From Paulinella micropora (lineage: Eukaryota > Cercozoa > Imbricatea > Euglyphida): 38,490 nucleotides of DNA. Position 1 is the first letter of the stretch. Each line of letters opens with the position of its first letter. The position numbers and the translations under genes are program-made. The notes beneath the pieces are model-generated. The model had not been told where the DNA came from. It was given only the letters and a program-made list of their open reading frames with translations, and ran no database searches. Positions 10,719 through 21,059 of the stretch are shown here, one piece after another. The DNA is taken from NCBI GenBank assembly GCA_009731375.1, contig BJOX01000221.1, positions 88,077 through 126,566 of the forward strand. The letters are read 5' to 3'.

Positions 10719-13700
10719 ATGTCGGGCGCACAAAGCCTCCTCCCCCCGCACGACGCGGGCCCGATGATGCAGGCCTCGGCGGAAACGATCTCGGCCCTCA
10801 TCGCGCAACAACTAGCACGCGACGAATGTTTGCGGCAGCTGTGTGTAGGGGCTCAGCCCGTTGCGACAGTACACGAGGCCGGCGCGTCGTCACTGGCCTT
10901 TGTAGAAGAGGAATTCAAGCGCAACCGTTGCGCAGTGGAGAGCCTGCTCAATTTCGTGACGCACGTAGCGCCCGGGTTAGTCAACAAGCTCTCCCTGCAG
11001 ACGCGCCTGCGCTGGGTTGGGGCAGAGGAGTTTGACAAGCTGTGCCAGAAACGGAACCAAGGCACCTGCCTGCGGGAGTCGCTGAGGGACTGGCTGCGGT
11101 CGGAGCGCGTGGCGGCAGAAGCTATCTGTGTGCCCCGACTAGTGCCAGTGCAGGCGCGCGGGCGCGCTGGCACGGAAGATGCCGACGGGCCCGTGTACAT
11201 CTTGAAGATGTCGACTGAATTCAAGGGCTTCGAGGACCCGCGCGGCAGCTATGAGGTGCTGTGTGAGACTGGCGGGAGCTGGTGCGCGGAGCTCAGGGCC
11301 GAGATCCGCTGGGTCTTGCAGCGGCGAAATAGTTCCGGAGTGTACGAAGACGTAACGCACGAAGCGTGGCTCCCGCCCCCGCGCGTCGTGACGTTGTTGA
11401 CGCTGGCGTGGCCCCTGAACCTTCCCCCGCCCAGCGTGTTGCAGGAGGGGTGGCGGGCGATCAGGCGCTGGTTTGCCACCAGTGCCGATAGTCACTACTG
11501 GCGCAGCGAGCAGGGGCTAGAGGCGGGTTGCTGGGTCCCGTTCGTGCTGCTGAACGGGGTGACCTGGGCCATCGAGGGCCGCGAAGTGCCGCCGCTCGAC
11601 CACCCGTTGCTGCGGCAGTGGGATAAACGCAACAACTCGCTGGCGGGGCGGGCGCCCGATACGACCTTTAGCCGCACCTTGCAGACGGGCCCGGGGTCCA
11701 TCGTGCGCGAGGTGTACAAGATCTCGGCGACCGCTAGCACACGGGGCCGCCGCGCGGTCGTGTGGCACACGGGGCGCGCACAGGAGACAGAGACCAACGC
11801 AATTGCCGCGGGCAAGGGCATGGACAGCCCGCTAGCGCCGGCGCGCGCCGTGGCGCCTGACGAAAGCGAGGGCGAAGACAACGGGGCGCGGCGACGCACT
11901 GTGCGCAGTACCACGTCGACAACATGCACAACCAGGAGGCGCTGGTGGTCGGCGCCAAGCGCCAGCGCAAGCTGCACTTGTACCCCAACGGGGGCCGTCG
12001 CGACCAGACACTGAGAAGCGCCTACGGCAACCGAAAGAACGTGCCGCCAACCGAATTTGCCGATGCCTGGGCCACAAAGGTGTCGCGGCAGCGTGAGCCC
12101 GCCGTGACCAACACTTGCCTGCCCCAGCCTCGCGTGCAGGGCTTCGTGCGCGCGCAGACGCGTGCGGACTCGGCCCTGCCCGTGCTGACCGCCAGGGTCT
12201 TTGTGGGGCAGCCGTGCGACTTGCCCTTCGTGCTGCTGTGGCGCGCGCTCGGTGTTCAGTGTTGGGAAGAACTGCGCCAGCTAGTCACCCGCGGCGATGA
12301 CGCGCGCGCCCAGGCCGTGTACCTGGACATTGTGCACCGGTCCTGGGCGCTTAACGAGGGGGTAGTGACGCGCCAGCAGGCCCTGTTCCGCCTGGGACAG
12401 TTGTGGTGCCTGCGGACAAAGCAGTTTTCGGTGGAGCAAATGCAGGGGCAGGGGCTGTGGTGGCTGCGCAAAAGGTTTTCGCTGCACATCTTCCCGGGCG
12501 CGACGCAGTGGCTAACAATTGCCGTGCGCCGGGCCTGCCGGTTGCCGCCGCGCTGCGCGGCGGTCGTCGCAGACTACGCGCTCGACGAAGACTGCCACGA
12601 ACGCCACACCTGGCGGACGGCGCGCGGGCGCTTAGCCGCGCCGAGGCCGGGCTGCCGTCCGTCCTGTCGGTGGCTGAGGGCCAGCCGTCCGCGGGCCTGT
12701 CGGACCCGCTGGCCATGCAGAGCCGGGCGGTGCTGACGCTGGCGCAGCTTTACTCACACAATCTGCAGCGCGCCTTCCAGCGCGTGCGCTCGTTTGCGCA
12801 GTCGCGCCTGACGTCGTGGGGCGGGCTGGCCGTCTGCGTGGATGCCACGGTTTTGCTAGACAGATGTCGCGCGTTTTCCAGGAGTTCGCGTCACCGAGGG
12901 ACAGGGCCAGCGCCAGCGACGCCCAGCCGTTGCAGCGCGTGCTGCAGCACTTGCGCGGCAACCTGGCCAAAAAGTACTCGCTCGCGCGCCGGGTGTGCCA
13001 GATGGTGCCCAACGGCCAGGGCATGACGTTCGACCAGCGGTTCGACATCTCGCAGCTGAGTTTTCTGGACCCGAACGAGACCAGCAAGTCCGCCAAGTCC
13101 GGCTACGACAAGCGCCTGTCGTTGTTTACAACCATAACCCCCGAGCTGGACAGCGCGTGGGCCGTCGCGCTCGAGGACTGGGTCACGGACAAATGCGACG
13201 TCGCGACGTCGCATCTGTCGCTGGGCCCGTTTGTGGTCGAGTGCCACGGCCGCATGCTGGGGTCCGTAGCCAGCGCCGCGGTGGCCGAACAAATGCTACG
13301 GGAATTGCGGGCGCTCAAGCGCGGGGCGCAGGGCAACGACGTGGCGGACGCGGGGGGGCTGGCCCTGAGACATTTGGGCATGGTGCTGGACCGCAACGAG
13401 AGGCGGCTGACTATCCACACGTACGCGGGCAGGCTGTCGGCGCCCGTGTTGCACGTCGACAATCACAGCAGCGTGCCGCTGCCGGCCGACGTGCGCCGCA
13501 TCTGGGCCGGCTGGCGGCTGCGCCAGCTGCGCCTGCCGCACGACAACCAATCCAGTTACCTCGTGAGCAACCAGCTCCCGCCGGCAGCGGGTGACTGCCT
13601 GGCCGCGTGGCGCGCTCTGCGTGACCAGTGCTGCCTGGAGTGGCTCAGCATCCAAGAGTCGGCGGTGCAGGTAGGCTGCGAGAGCCTGAGCAAGTTCGCG

Positions 13701-15888
13701 GCCCGCGCGCCCGAGTCCGACTTTGTGGACCTGTCGCCCGCCCGCCACCTGAGCTTTTCTTCGGCGCTGACGCTGTTCCACGAGCACGTGACGGGCCCGC
13801 GCCTCGTGTACGCGGTCGGCATGCAGTCGCAGTCCGTGGGGCAACGCCACCCCGGACGCTTGTTGGCTAGCTCGGCCAAGGAACTGCTGCGCGGCGACCG
13901 CTCGCTGCTGGAGTCGCCCGTCGCGGCGTCTACGCTCGGGGTGCAGCCGCTGGAGCTCAACGTGCCGGTCGCCTACCGGGCCTGGTCGCACAACCAGGAC
14001 GACGGCACGGTCTGGAGCCAGGGCGCGGCCGACCGGGGCTTGTTTGCGTTCCTGGACAGCAAGGCCTACTACGACCGCATGCACCTCGCACATATGCCAT
14101 CGGCGCCGACATTTGTGCGCACCAATGCCGAAGAAGGTTGGGGCGGGGTGCTGGCCCGCACGCGCGCCGCGCTCGCGGCCGACGGCCACAAGCTCGCCAA
14201 GGCGCGCGGCTGCCGCTCCTTAGAGGGCTACCTGCTGGGCAAACGCCGCGAGAACGCGTGGAGCGTGCCGCTCGGGCGCACGGTGCTGCCCGGGGACGTC
14301 CTGTTGCGCGCGCTGTCGTCCGCGGAGCCGGACGGCAGCGACGAGTCCTGCGTGCGGCGCACGGTACCGCAGAACCGCGGGGTCGTGTCGCAGAACTGCC
14401 TGTCGGTCGCCGATCGTGTGTGGCTGGACACGGACCCGGCGCAGACGCCGCGCGGCTGCGACAACTGGCAGGTGTACGTGCGCACGGTCGTGACGAGGCT
14501 GTTGCCGTTCCAGTACGGCGACAAGATCACCAACTCTTCGGGCCAGAAATGCACGCTGTGCGTGCTCGTGCCCGACCACGCACTGCCTTACCTCGCGACG
14601 GGCGAGCGCCCGGCCGTGCTGCTCGGGCCCTCGCAGATGTTCCGCAAGACCATCAACGACTGCCTCACCACGCTGCAGACCAGGCTCGTGGCCCAATACG
14701 GCAGGCAGCTGACGCACGACGTCAGTGGCGGCCCCGCCAGCTACGTGTGGCCCTGGAACCAGGAGCTCCTGGCCTACACGCAGCTGTACGCCCTGGAACA
14801 GGACAAGTGCCGCCTCTGGAGCCCGGACTTCTGGTGGGTGCTGGAAGCACACTGCTGTCCCGTGGCCGCCAGGCTCTGGCGCAGCTGCCTGGAACACTGG
14901 CTCCGCAGGGGCCTCCGCGCCCACGTCGGGCCCCGCGTTGGCGGCGCTCAGCAAGGTCCTGCGCCTGGCGCTGCAGGCCTATGACGTTGGCGCGGTGCCG
15001 GCGCGGGGTTGCGCCCAAAAGAGAAAGCCACACTTCCACGCAGGCGACGGCTCGTGCCGTGACGACATTTGTGTCAGTGAGCTCGGGCGCTGGGCCCACG
15101 CAGAGGAGAGCTGGCTCTTGGCACAGGGTCGCCGCGCGAAGGTGGCCCTCGGCCCGCCCGCGGGCGGGGCCCGCCGGGCGCTGGAACTGGCCCTGGCAGG
15201 TAAGTTGCTCGGCACGGGTTGGCGCGGGCTGCTGCTGCCCAACAGTGCCTGGGTGCCCGCCGCAGCGCGCGCGGCTCTGGTGGCGGGCAGGAACCTCGAG
15301 GCCACGTGGGACAGCGCACGGGCGGGCGCCGCACCGTCGCCAGAAAAGGCAACGCCGGGCCTTCTGCAGGAGCTGCACTTGCGTGCGTCGGCCAGGATGT
15401 ACAGCCCCGCCAGCATGAACCTGGACCCGCCCGCCAACCCCACGCTGTTCGGCTTCCAGTACTACAGGCGCCAGGACAAGACCAGCGAAGTGCAGTTCAA
15501 GGTCAGGCACCAGGGGCCGATGGACCCGCTGACGCACCAGGGCACCAAGTCCGCCCGCGTCGACGGCGCGTCCAAGTTTGATTCCATGTGCCTCAACGCC
15601 GCGGTGCAATCGGGGTCTACCGCGCTGCTGGAGCAGGTGCTGCAGAGCTCCGACTCGCGCCTCGACGTTGTCTGCAAGCTGTGCGGCCGGCTCGGGGTGA
15701 ACGGAGCCGGCGGCGCGGCGGTTTGTCTCACTAGGTCGTGCTCCCGGGCCTTTGCGAACGGTTCTCACCCGGGGCTCGTGCGCATGCCCACGACGTTCGT
15801 ACTTCTCAAGGCCCTGCAGACCCTCGACGCGTCGGGGCTCATGTACAAAATCCAGGCAGACGCAGAGGAGGCAGAAAAGAAAGACTAA
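10719..15888 (+). CDS. RPB2: Divergent RNA polymerase second-largest subunit (RPB2-like), frame-broken
   Basis: This is a catalytic subunit of a multisubunit DNA-dependent RNA polymerase. Landmarks in order: PFVLLWRALG (about 12220), matching the conserved I-x-FRALG block; a DPLAMQSRAVLTLAQLY block (about 12700); RLVYAVGMQSQSVG (about 13800), matching YQSAMGKQAIG; WSHNQDDGTVWSQGAADRG (about 13985), matching the Y-NQED-x-N-x-SxxDRG block; GDKITNSSGQKC (14518), matching GDKFASRHGQKG; LPYLATGERPAVLLGPSQM; and a C-terminal zinc site (CKLCGRLG ... C ... C, about 15675-15740). Frame changes are needed near 11885, 12620, 12860 and 14900, mostly at short G runs or TTTT, so sequencing indels or decay are both possible. 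It spans about 1,720 codons, against roughly 1,100-1,200 in cellular homologues. ATG at 10719 is the first in frame. TAA is followed almost at once by 50 A. Confidence 0.85.
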
Positions 15889-15890
15889 AC

Positions 15891-15891
<1 letters not shown>

Positions 15892-15941
<50 letters not shown>
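15892..15941 (+). other. A50 tract immediately after the RPB2-like stop
   Basis: Fifty uninterrupted A residues start three bases after the TAA at 15886-15888 and run into a 10-base gap (15942-15951). It may be one of the intergenic homopolymers of this island, or a templated poly(A). Confidence 0.9.
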
Positions 15942-16154
15942 NNNNNNNNNNTTAAAAAAACAGGCAAAGGAAAAGTCGTATAGGCTCCTGACGACGCTGA
16001 AAAAAAAGAAGAGGAAAAAAAAGTATTTGATTGATTAAACAAAAATTCAAGCCCGTGCGCAGAGCGGCTAGAATAAAAAGGCTGGGCCCTGTCTCACATA
16101 TTTTTTTTGTCACGAAATTTGGCCGGGCCTCTCGCTGTTTCGCTCTTTAAAAAA

Positions 16155-16860
16155 AATCGACTATTGTCGACAAAACAGTCGTGTTCTGCGGGATGAATGG
16201 TGCCAATAATTTTAGCCTTATTTTGCGGAATATTTGGGTGCCAATATCTTCGGGCGTATTTTGCGGGCAGTCACGAAAACTTTTTTTTCTTTTTTTTGTT
16301 TGTCAATTTCGGCGTTGGACCGTCAAAAAAAGATGGGGAAAGATTGGTGGGAGGGGAAAAAATCTGCAGATTGAAAATTTTCCCCGCCCGCCACCTTTTC
16401 CCCAGCTTTTTTTGACGGTCCAACGCCGAAATTGACAAACAAAAAAAAGAAAAAAATTTGAGCTATCTTAGACCCGGCAGAAATGTAGACGAAACGGCTG
16501 GCGGCCGTATTGTGCGGAATGTTGGGGTTTCGGTCGTATTTTGCGGGCCGTCGCGAAAACTTTTTTTTTTTTTTTTTTTTTTTTTGGGGGTGGCCTTGAA
16601 TAATCAGAAAGAAAGTTGGGGAAAGATTGGTGGGCGGGGAAAAATGTCAATATGCTGATTTTTTGCCCGCCCGCCAATCTCTCCCCAGCTTTTTTTGACG
16701 GTCCAAGGCCGAAATTGCCGAACCAAAAAAAAATTTTTTTGAGCTATCTTAGACCCGGCGGATTTGTCGACAAAACGGCTAGCGGCCGTATTTCGCGAAA
16801 TATCGGGGGTGCCAATAATCTCGGCCGTATTGTGCGGGCCTCAGCTGAAACCTTTTTTGG
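16155..16860. repeat. Three-copy intergenic repeat with imperfect palindromes
   Basis: Three related copies begin near 16158, 16461 and 16741. They share elements such as GAGCTATCTTAGACCCGGC, GTCGACAAAAC, CGGCCGTATT and GTGCCAATAAT. Between them lie two imperfect palindromes. The first (16298-16440) has perfect 35-bp arms at 16298-16332 and 16406-16440, extended outward by A/T tracts, around a centre containing CTGCAG. The second (about 16590-16720) shares TTTTTTTGACGGTCCAA and GGGGAAAGATTGGTGGG with it. A T25 run lies at about 16561-16585. Repeated palindromes between genes suggest a replication or recombination site, or a small inverted-repeat element; function is unproven. Confidence 0.75.
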
Positions 16861-16923
16861 GGAGGGGGGGGGCCAAAGCTGGCACCGTGAATTTGCGGCC
16901 GGCTCTTTTTTGTTCCTCGCACG

Positions 16924-16963
16924 CCCCCCCCCCCCCCCCCCCCCCCAAAAAAGNNNNNNNNNN
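16924..16963. other. C23 tract and 10-base gap
   Basis: Twenty-three C (16924-16946), then AAAAAAG and ten N (16954-16963). A G-rich run lies just upstream at about 16860-16872. This is the intergenic homopolymer before the methyltransferase gene. Confidence 0.9.
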
Positions 16964-17076
16964 TTAACTTTACCAGCAGTAAATAAGCGAGGATTTAAAA
17001 GGAAAAACAAAAAAAAAATCGTCAGATGTAGCTGGCTCTCTCTGTGTTCAAGACTTGGAAGAAGAGACGAAAACAA

Positions 17077-18099
17077 ATGAACCAAGCTATCAACGGTAGA
17101 AGAGCCTCTCATGTACACAACACGGGCTTCATACCCACCCTAGCCCCAGACAAATTTGCCACCGTTCAGCGGCCACCTATGCTCCGCAGAAAAAAGTTGC
17201 CTGCTTCAATGATCTTGCTGCCTGAGGGCCAATGGATATGTTCATACTGTCAAGAAAAAAACGTGCTGTCTGACAAGAAATGTAGGAAGAAAGAATGCGG
17301 CGAGATTGACGCGTCCTATTTGTTGCACCTGCCTGACAAAATAAAGGGCATGAAGGCTATTAGACAATGGTACGGAGTTTTGCAAGGCATGCCAAACAAG
17401 CAGCATTTATCATGCGTAGTGCCGGCTTCAGAGAGACAAGGCGCAAGTTCCAGCAACAGACGAGACACGCGTTCCAACAGCAGCACCGTGGAAACAGGGG
17501 GAACACAGGGGGAACCCGCGCCCATTTTTTTTACCTTGCTTGACTACTACTTCCAGGGCCTCCAGCAAGAACTTACCTTTGTGGACCTGTGCGCGGGCGC
17601 GGGCGTCAGTGTAAATATGGCCGCCTTCGTCGGCTTCAAGGGCGTGTACGGGGTTGAAATGGGAAACTATGAGGCAAACACAAAGGCTCTACGCCAAAAG
17701 TTCTGCCAAAAAAAAGGTACTCCCGCCGCCACGCCGAAAGTCAAGTTTAATACGAAGGTGAAAGAGGGCTTTAAATTCGATGATCTATGGGCCGATGAAG
17801 AAAAGTGCGAACGTAAGATCTGCGTTTATTTCTTTGCCCCTAGTTGGTCCATAGAGGACAGGCAATCCGCTCTGACAATAATTGCGGGAGACCCGCGCGT
17901 TCAGTTTTTGTTGCTCTTGGACTGGATCTCATCTTTCAAAGACACGACATTGTTCTCTCGCGAGTGGAACTCCAAGTTTACCGCTGACTGCCACCGGACA
18001 ATCGAATCCGCCGGCGGCCAGGGTAAGTACCATTTGCTGATCATTCGCAGAAAGGGGGTGCCTGAGCCGTGTTCTATTCCTGAGGAAAGCACACGTTGA
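17077..18099 (+). CDS. SAM-dependent methyltransferase with N-terminal zinc finger (DOT1-like?)
   Basis: An intact frame of 340 residues from the first in-frame ATG to TGA. Near residues 47-72, GQWICSYCQEKNVLSDKKC followed by KKEC gives a W-x-C-x2-C ... C ... C pattern like RanBP2-type or zinc-ribbon fingers. A Ser/Thr-rich linker follows. Then LTFVDLCAGAGVSVNMAAF and VYGVEMGNYEANTKAL match motif I and the acidic loop of class I SAM methyltransferases. The later VYFFAPSWSIEDRQSALTII sits where DOT1-type histone methyltransferases have their N-N-x-x-F motif, but that motif is not preserved. SAM binding is well supported; the substrate is not. A histone-like gene lies 3 kb downstream, which makes histone methylation a reasonable guess only. 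GC content is lower than in the RPB2-like gene. Confidence 0.65.
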   Translation: MNQAINGRRASHVHNTGFIPTLAPDKFATVQRPPMLRRKKLPASMILLPEGQWICSYCQEKNVLSDKKCRKKECGEIDASYLLHLPDKIKGMKAIRQWYGVLQGMPNKQHLSCVVPASERQGASSSNRRDTRSNSSTVETGGTQGEPAPIFFTLLDYYFQGLQQELTFVDLCAGAGVSVNMAAFVGFKGVYGVEMGNYEANTKALRQKFCQKKGTPAATPKVKFNTKVKEGFKFDDLWADEEKCERKICVYFFAPSWSIEDRQSALTIIAGDPRVQFLLLLDWISSFKDTTLFSREWNSKFTADCHRTIESAGGQGKYHLLIIRRKGVPEPCSIPEESTR

Positions 18100-18851
18100 G
18101 GAGCTTATTAAAATCTCATTTTTGGGGCTAGAATTACTTCTTGGCGCGGCACGGGTGCATTGTTCAGATCAGCGTTACACTCTTTAATACAAAGAAAACA
18201 AACAATCTCGGAACCACCAGGGACACGTAAGATCCAAACCTTGCAGGGTGAAGTCCACCCCCCCGATAAAGAATGGATTTGCACGCGTGGCCTGTCGGAT
18301 GGGAAAAGCACCCACCTGTATCTAGCCAATGGCAAACATAAAGGCGAGATCGCACCTCCGTTTTTTTGGCAGGTGCCGCAACCCTCCGTAGCTGTCTCTT
18401 ACGGCTGGCCGCACCTTGGCGAACTAGCTTCTTGTTCTTTTGTAATCGTACTTTGCCGGGGGGAGCGCGTTGTAACGGCAAGAATGTCTTGCGTCTAGCG
18501 GTCGGGAGGGCCGCCAAGGGAGGTGAGAGGACGCAATGCTCAGTGCGGAACTTGCGTTGCAGCAGTTGCGCGCGGGTAGGTTCTCGGGGCGGGGCCTTGA
18601 AGCGAAACTTGCGTTGTAGCAACTGTGCGCGGGTAGGTTCTCGGGGCGGGGCTTTGAAGAAGCGAAACTTGTGTTGTACTAGCAGCTGTGCGCGGGAAGG
18701 TTCTCGGGGCTCGCGTTCCATTGCACACCAGGTGCGGAGAGGAGGGCAAGGTGCGGGAAAAGTGCAGGGAGGAGTGCAAGGTGTCTGCATAAAAGAAAAG
18801 ACAGCGGGGAGGGGGGGGTTAGGGGCCAAGGCTCGACACACCCCCCCCCCC
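18100..18851 (+). other. Unassigned stretch with a three-unit, frame-keeping repeat
   Basis: From 18160 a plus frame of 112 codons ends at 18498 with no recognised domain. At 18547-18719 three repeats of about 57-60 bp follow, each containing AACTTG(C/T)GTTG, GCGCGGG(T/A)AGG and TTCTCGGGGC. In one plus frame each unit reads RNL(R/C)C..., then CAR(V/E)GSRG, and the spacing stays a multiple of three. The minus strand is also open across them (APPREPTRAQLLQ per unit). Coding strand and function are unknown. The stretch ends in C11 and a 529-base gap (18852-19380). Confidence 0.4.
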
Positions 18852-19380
18852 NNNNNNNNNNNNNNNNNNNNNNNNNNNNNNNNNNNNNNNNNNNNNNNNN
18901 NNNNNNNNNNNNNNNNNNNNNNNNNNNNNNNNNNNNNNNNNNNNNNNNNNNNNNNNNNNNNNNNNNNNNNNNNNNNNNNNNNNNNNNNNNNNNNNNNNNN
19001 NNNNNNNNNNNNNNNNNNNNNNNNNNNNNNNNNNNNNNNNNNNNNNNNNNNNNNNNNNNNNNNNNNNNNNNNNNNNNNNNNNNNNNNNNNNNNNNNNNNN
19101 NNNNNNNNNNNNNNNNNNNNNNNNNNNNNNNNNNNNNNNNNNNNNNNNNNNNNNNNNNNNNNNNNNNNNNNNNNNNNNNNNNNNNNNNNNNNNNNNNNNN
19201 NNNNNNNNNNNNNNNNNNNNNNNNNNNNNNNNNNNNNNNNNNNNNNNNNNNNNNNNNNNNNNNNNNNNNNNNNNNNNNNNNNNNNNNNNNNNNNNNNNNN
19301 NNNNNNNNNNNNNNNNNNNNNNNNNNNNNNNNNNNNNNNNNNNNNNNNNNNNNNNNNNNNNNNNNNNNNNNNNNNNNNNN

Positions 19381-20701
19381 GCTGTTGCAGCACTACCGTT
19401 CGCAGTACCAGCTGGGGCAGCCCCGCATTCAACTGAGCATCGTCGCGGACCCGTCGCACGTGCCCGCCGTTCGCAGCAGCGGCTGGTGCCACGTGCTGTG
19501 CTGGGCCCTGAGCGCGTCGTACATGGCCAAGCACGACTGGCGCGGGCGCGCGCTGCGACAGTTGTCGGCGCCCGAACTCAAGAGCCTGGCCTCCTGTGCG
19601 GGCGACCTACGAAGCTGGGCGACGTGCCTGGGCGTCTTGCTAGACAGGGGCCAGGGGCAGGCACAGACGACGCTGCCGGTCCCGTGGGCCGAACTCGTGG
19701 CAGCCAGAAATGAATTCCAAACGCTAGTCGCCGGGCTGCGCAGTGGCAATGGCGGCTCCAGCGACGCCGTGCTCAAGTGGTTCACGCGCCACGTTATCCA
19801 CCGGGTTTGGACGGGGCTGCAGAGGTGCTTCTGGGGACAATGCTGCACGGCTTGGCTCACGCCCGACCCGGCCGCGACCTTGGCCGAGCTCTCGCCCTCA
19901 CTCAAAATACTGACGAACTGGTACGTCTACCTGTCGTTTTTCTACGCGCTGCTCGCGGCCGCGGCCCCGCCGCGCTGGGACACGCTGTTCGATCCTACCA
20001 CGCCCACGTCCGCGCGGGCCTTCCGCGAGCGTTTGTGGGGTGCCGGCGCGCCGCCCAAGGTCTCCGAACGCGTCTGTGATAGGTTCATGGAGATCTGCTG
20101 TGCGCAGAACCTCACGGGCTGCGCCGAGGAAAACTACCGCACGATCTTTGGCCAGGGCGCCGCGGCCGTCGTCAAGCCGTCGGCTGTCATGCAAAAGCTG
20201 GCAAACGCCTACCGGCGCGAGTGTCTACAAACGCTCGCGGCCCGCGCCGCCCCCGACCCCGGCGCGGTCTGGCGTCTGGGGCATGCACACAAGCTCAGCC
20301 CGGACGACCCGCTGGACGAGTTGGACCTGGCCCTGCTCGAGGAGCGCCTAGTGCTCTTGCACGGCCAGAGCGCGGGCGACAGGGGGATCGTGCTGCTGCC
20401 CCCTGTCGCGCTGCGCTGCACGCTCCCTGCGAAAGTTGCGCAGGAGTTCGGCGTCCTGCCTGACACGCTGCGGCCGCGGCCCGTGCTTATCAGCGCCTGT
20501 GGCGCCTGGCTTGGCTACGAACCGGACGACGGCGTAGTGTTGTGCGGCAGCCTCCCCGAGGCTTACGCCTGGTGGTGCCTCACGCTGCAACGTCGCTACC
20601 GCGGGCGTTTGCAGGACGGTACCATGTTTTTAAACACAGCGGTGCCTCTGCAGCAATGGCTGGCCTCACTGCCTCCTACTTCTGCCCTTGCTGGCACCTA
20701 A
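19381..20701 (+). CDS. Unrecognised GC-rich viral-type protein, 5' end in gap
   Basis: The frame is open from the edge of the 529-base gap to TAA at 20699-20701, giving at least 438 residues; the true start is hidden. I do not recognise the family. The protein is rich in Trp, Cys, Ala and Leu, with no long disordered segment. It has one hydrophobic stretch (WYVYLSFFYALLAAAAPPRW, about residues 179-198 of the visible part) and a C-terminal half with VLISACGAWLGYEPDDG and EAYAWWCLTLQRRY. Codon use is strongly GC-rich, as in the RPB2-like gene, so it probably belongs to the same replicon. Its position between the methyltransferase and the histone-like gene says nothing certain about function. 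Confidence 0.6.
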
Positions 20702-21059
20702 AAGGGGTTTGCGAGGGTGGGGTGCGGGTGAAAAGACACAGAGAGAGAGAGAGAGAGGGGGGGGGGGGGGGAAAGGGAGGGNNNNNNNNNNNNNNNNNNN
20801 NNNNNNNNNNNNNNNNNNNNNNNNNNNNNNNNNNNNNNNNNNNNNNNNNCCCCCCCCCCCCAATCCCGCTTCCCCTCCCCCCTTTTTTTTTGTTTCCTTT
20901 CTCCCTCCCTCTCTCGTCACCTCTAGCTCTCGCCAAAGTGGTGCCAAGGCCTTTTGGTAAGTGCCACATATTTCCAGCAAAGGCATACACATCAAGCACC
21001 ACCCCTTTTCGTTTTCTCCGCACCCACCCTTTCCTTTCTATTTTACTGGCACAAAAACC
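20702..21059. other. Intergenic: GA repeat, G15, gap, C12 and upstream region of the histone-like gene
   Basis: A (GA)n stretch passes into G15 (20757-20771), a 68-base gap (20782-20849) and C12 (20850-20861). After it, 20860-21059 is pyrimidine-rich and leads to the ATG at 21060. CACAAAAACC directly precedes the start codon. No clear TATA box is seen. Confidence 0.7.

Noticed and set aside
13296-14189. Long minus-strand frames within the RPB2-like gene
   Set aside because: High GC content leaves antisense frames open; only the plus frames carry polymerase motifs.
15892-15941. Retrocopied poly(A) tail proving that the RPB2-like gene is a processed pseudogene
   Set aside because: Other gene borders of the island carry G, C or T runs of similar length, so a homopolymer there is not specific evidence for retrocopying.
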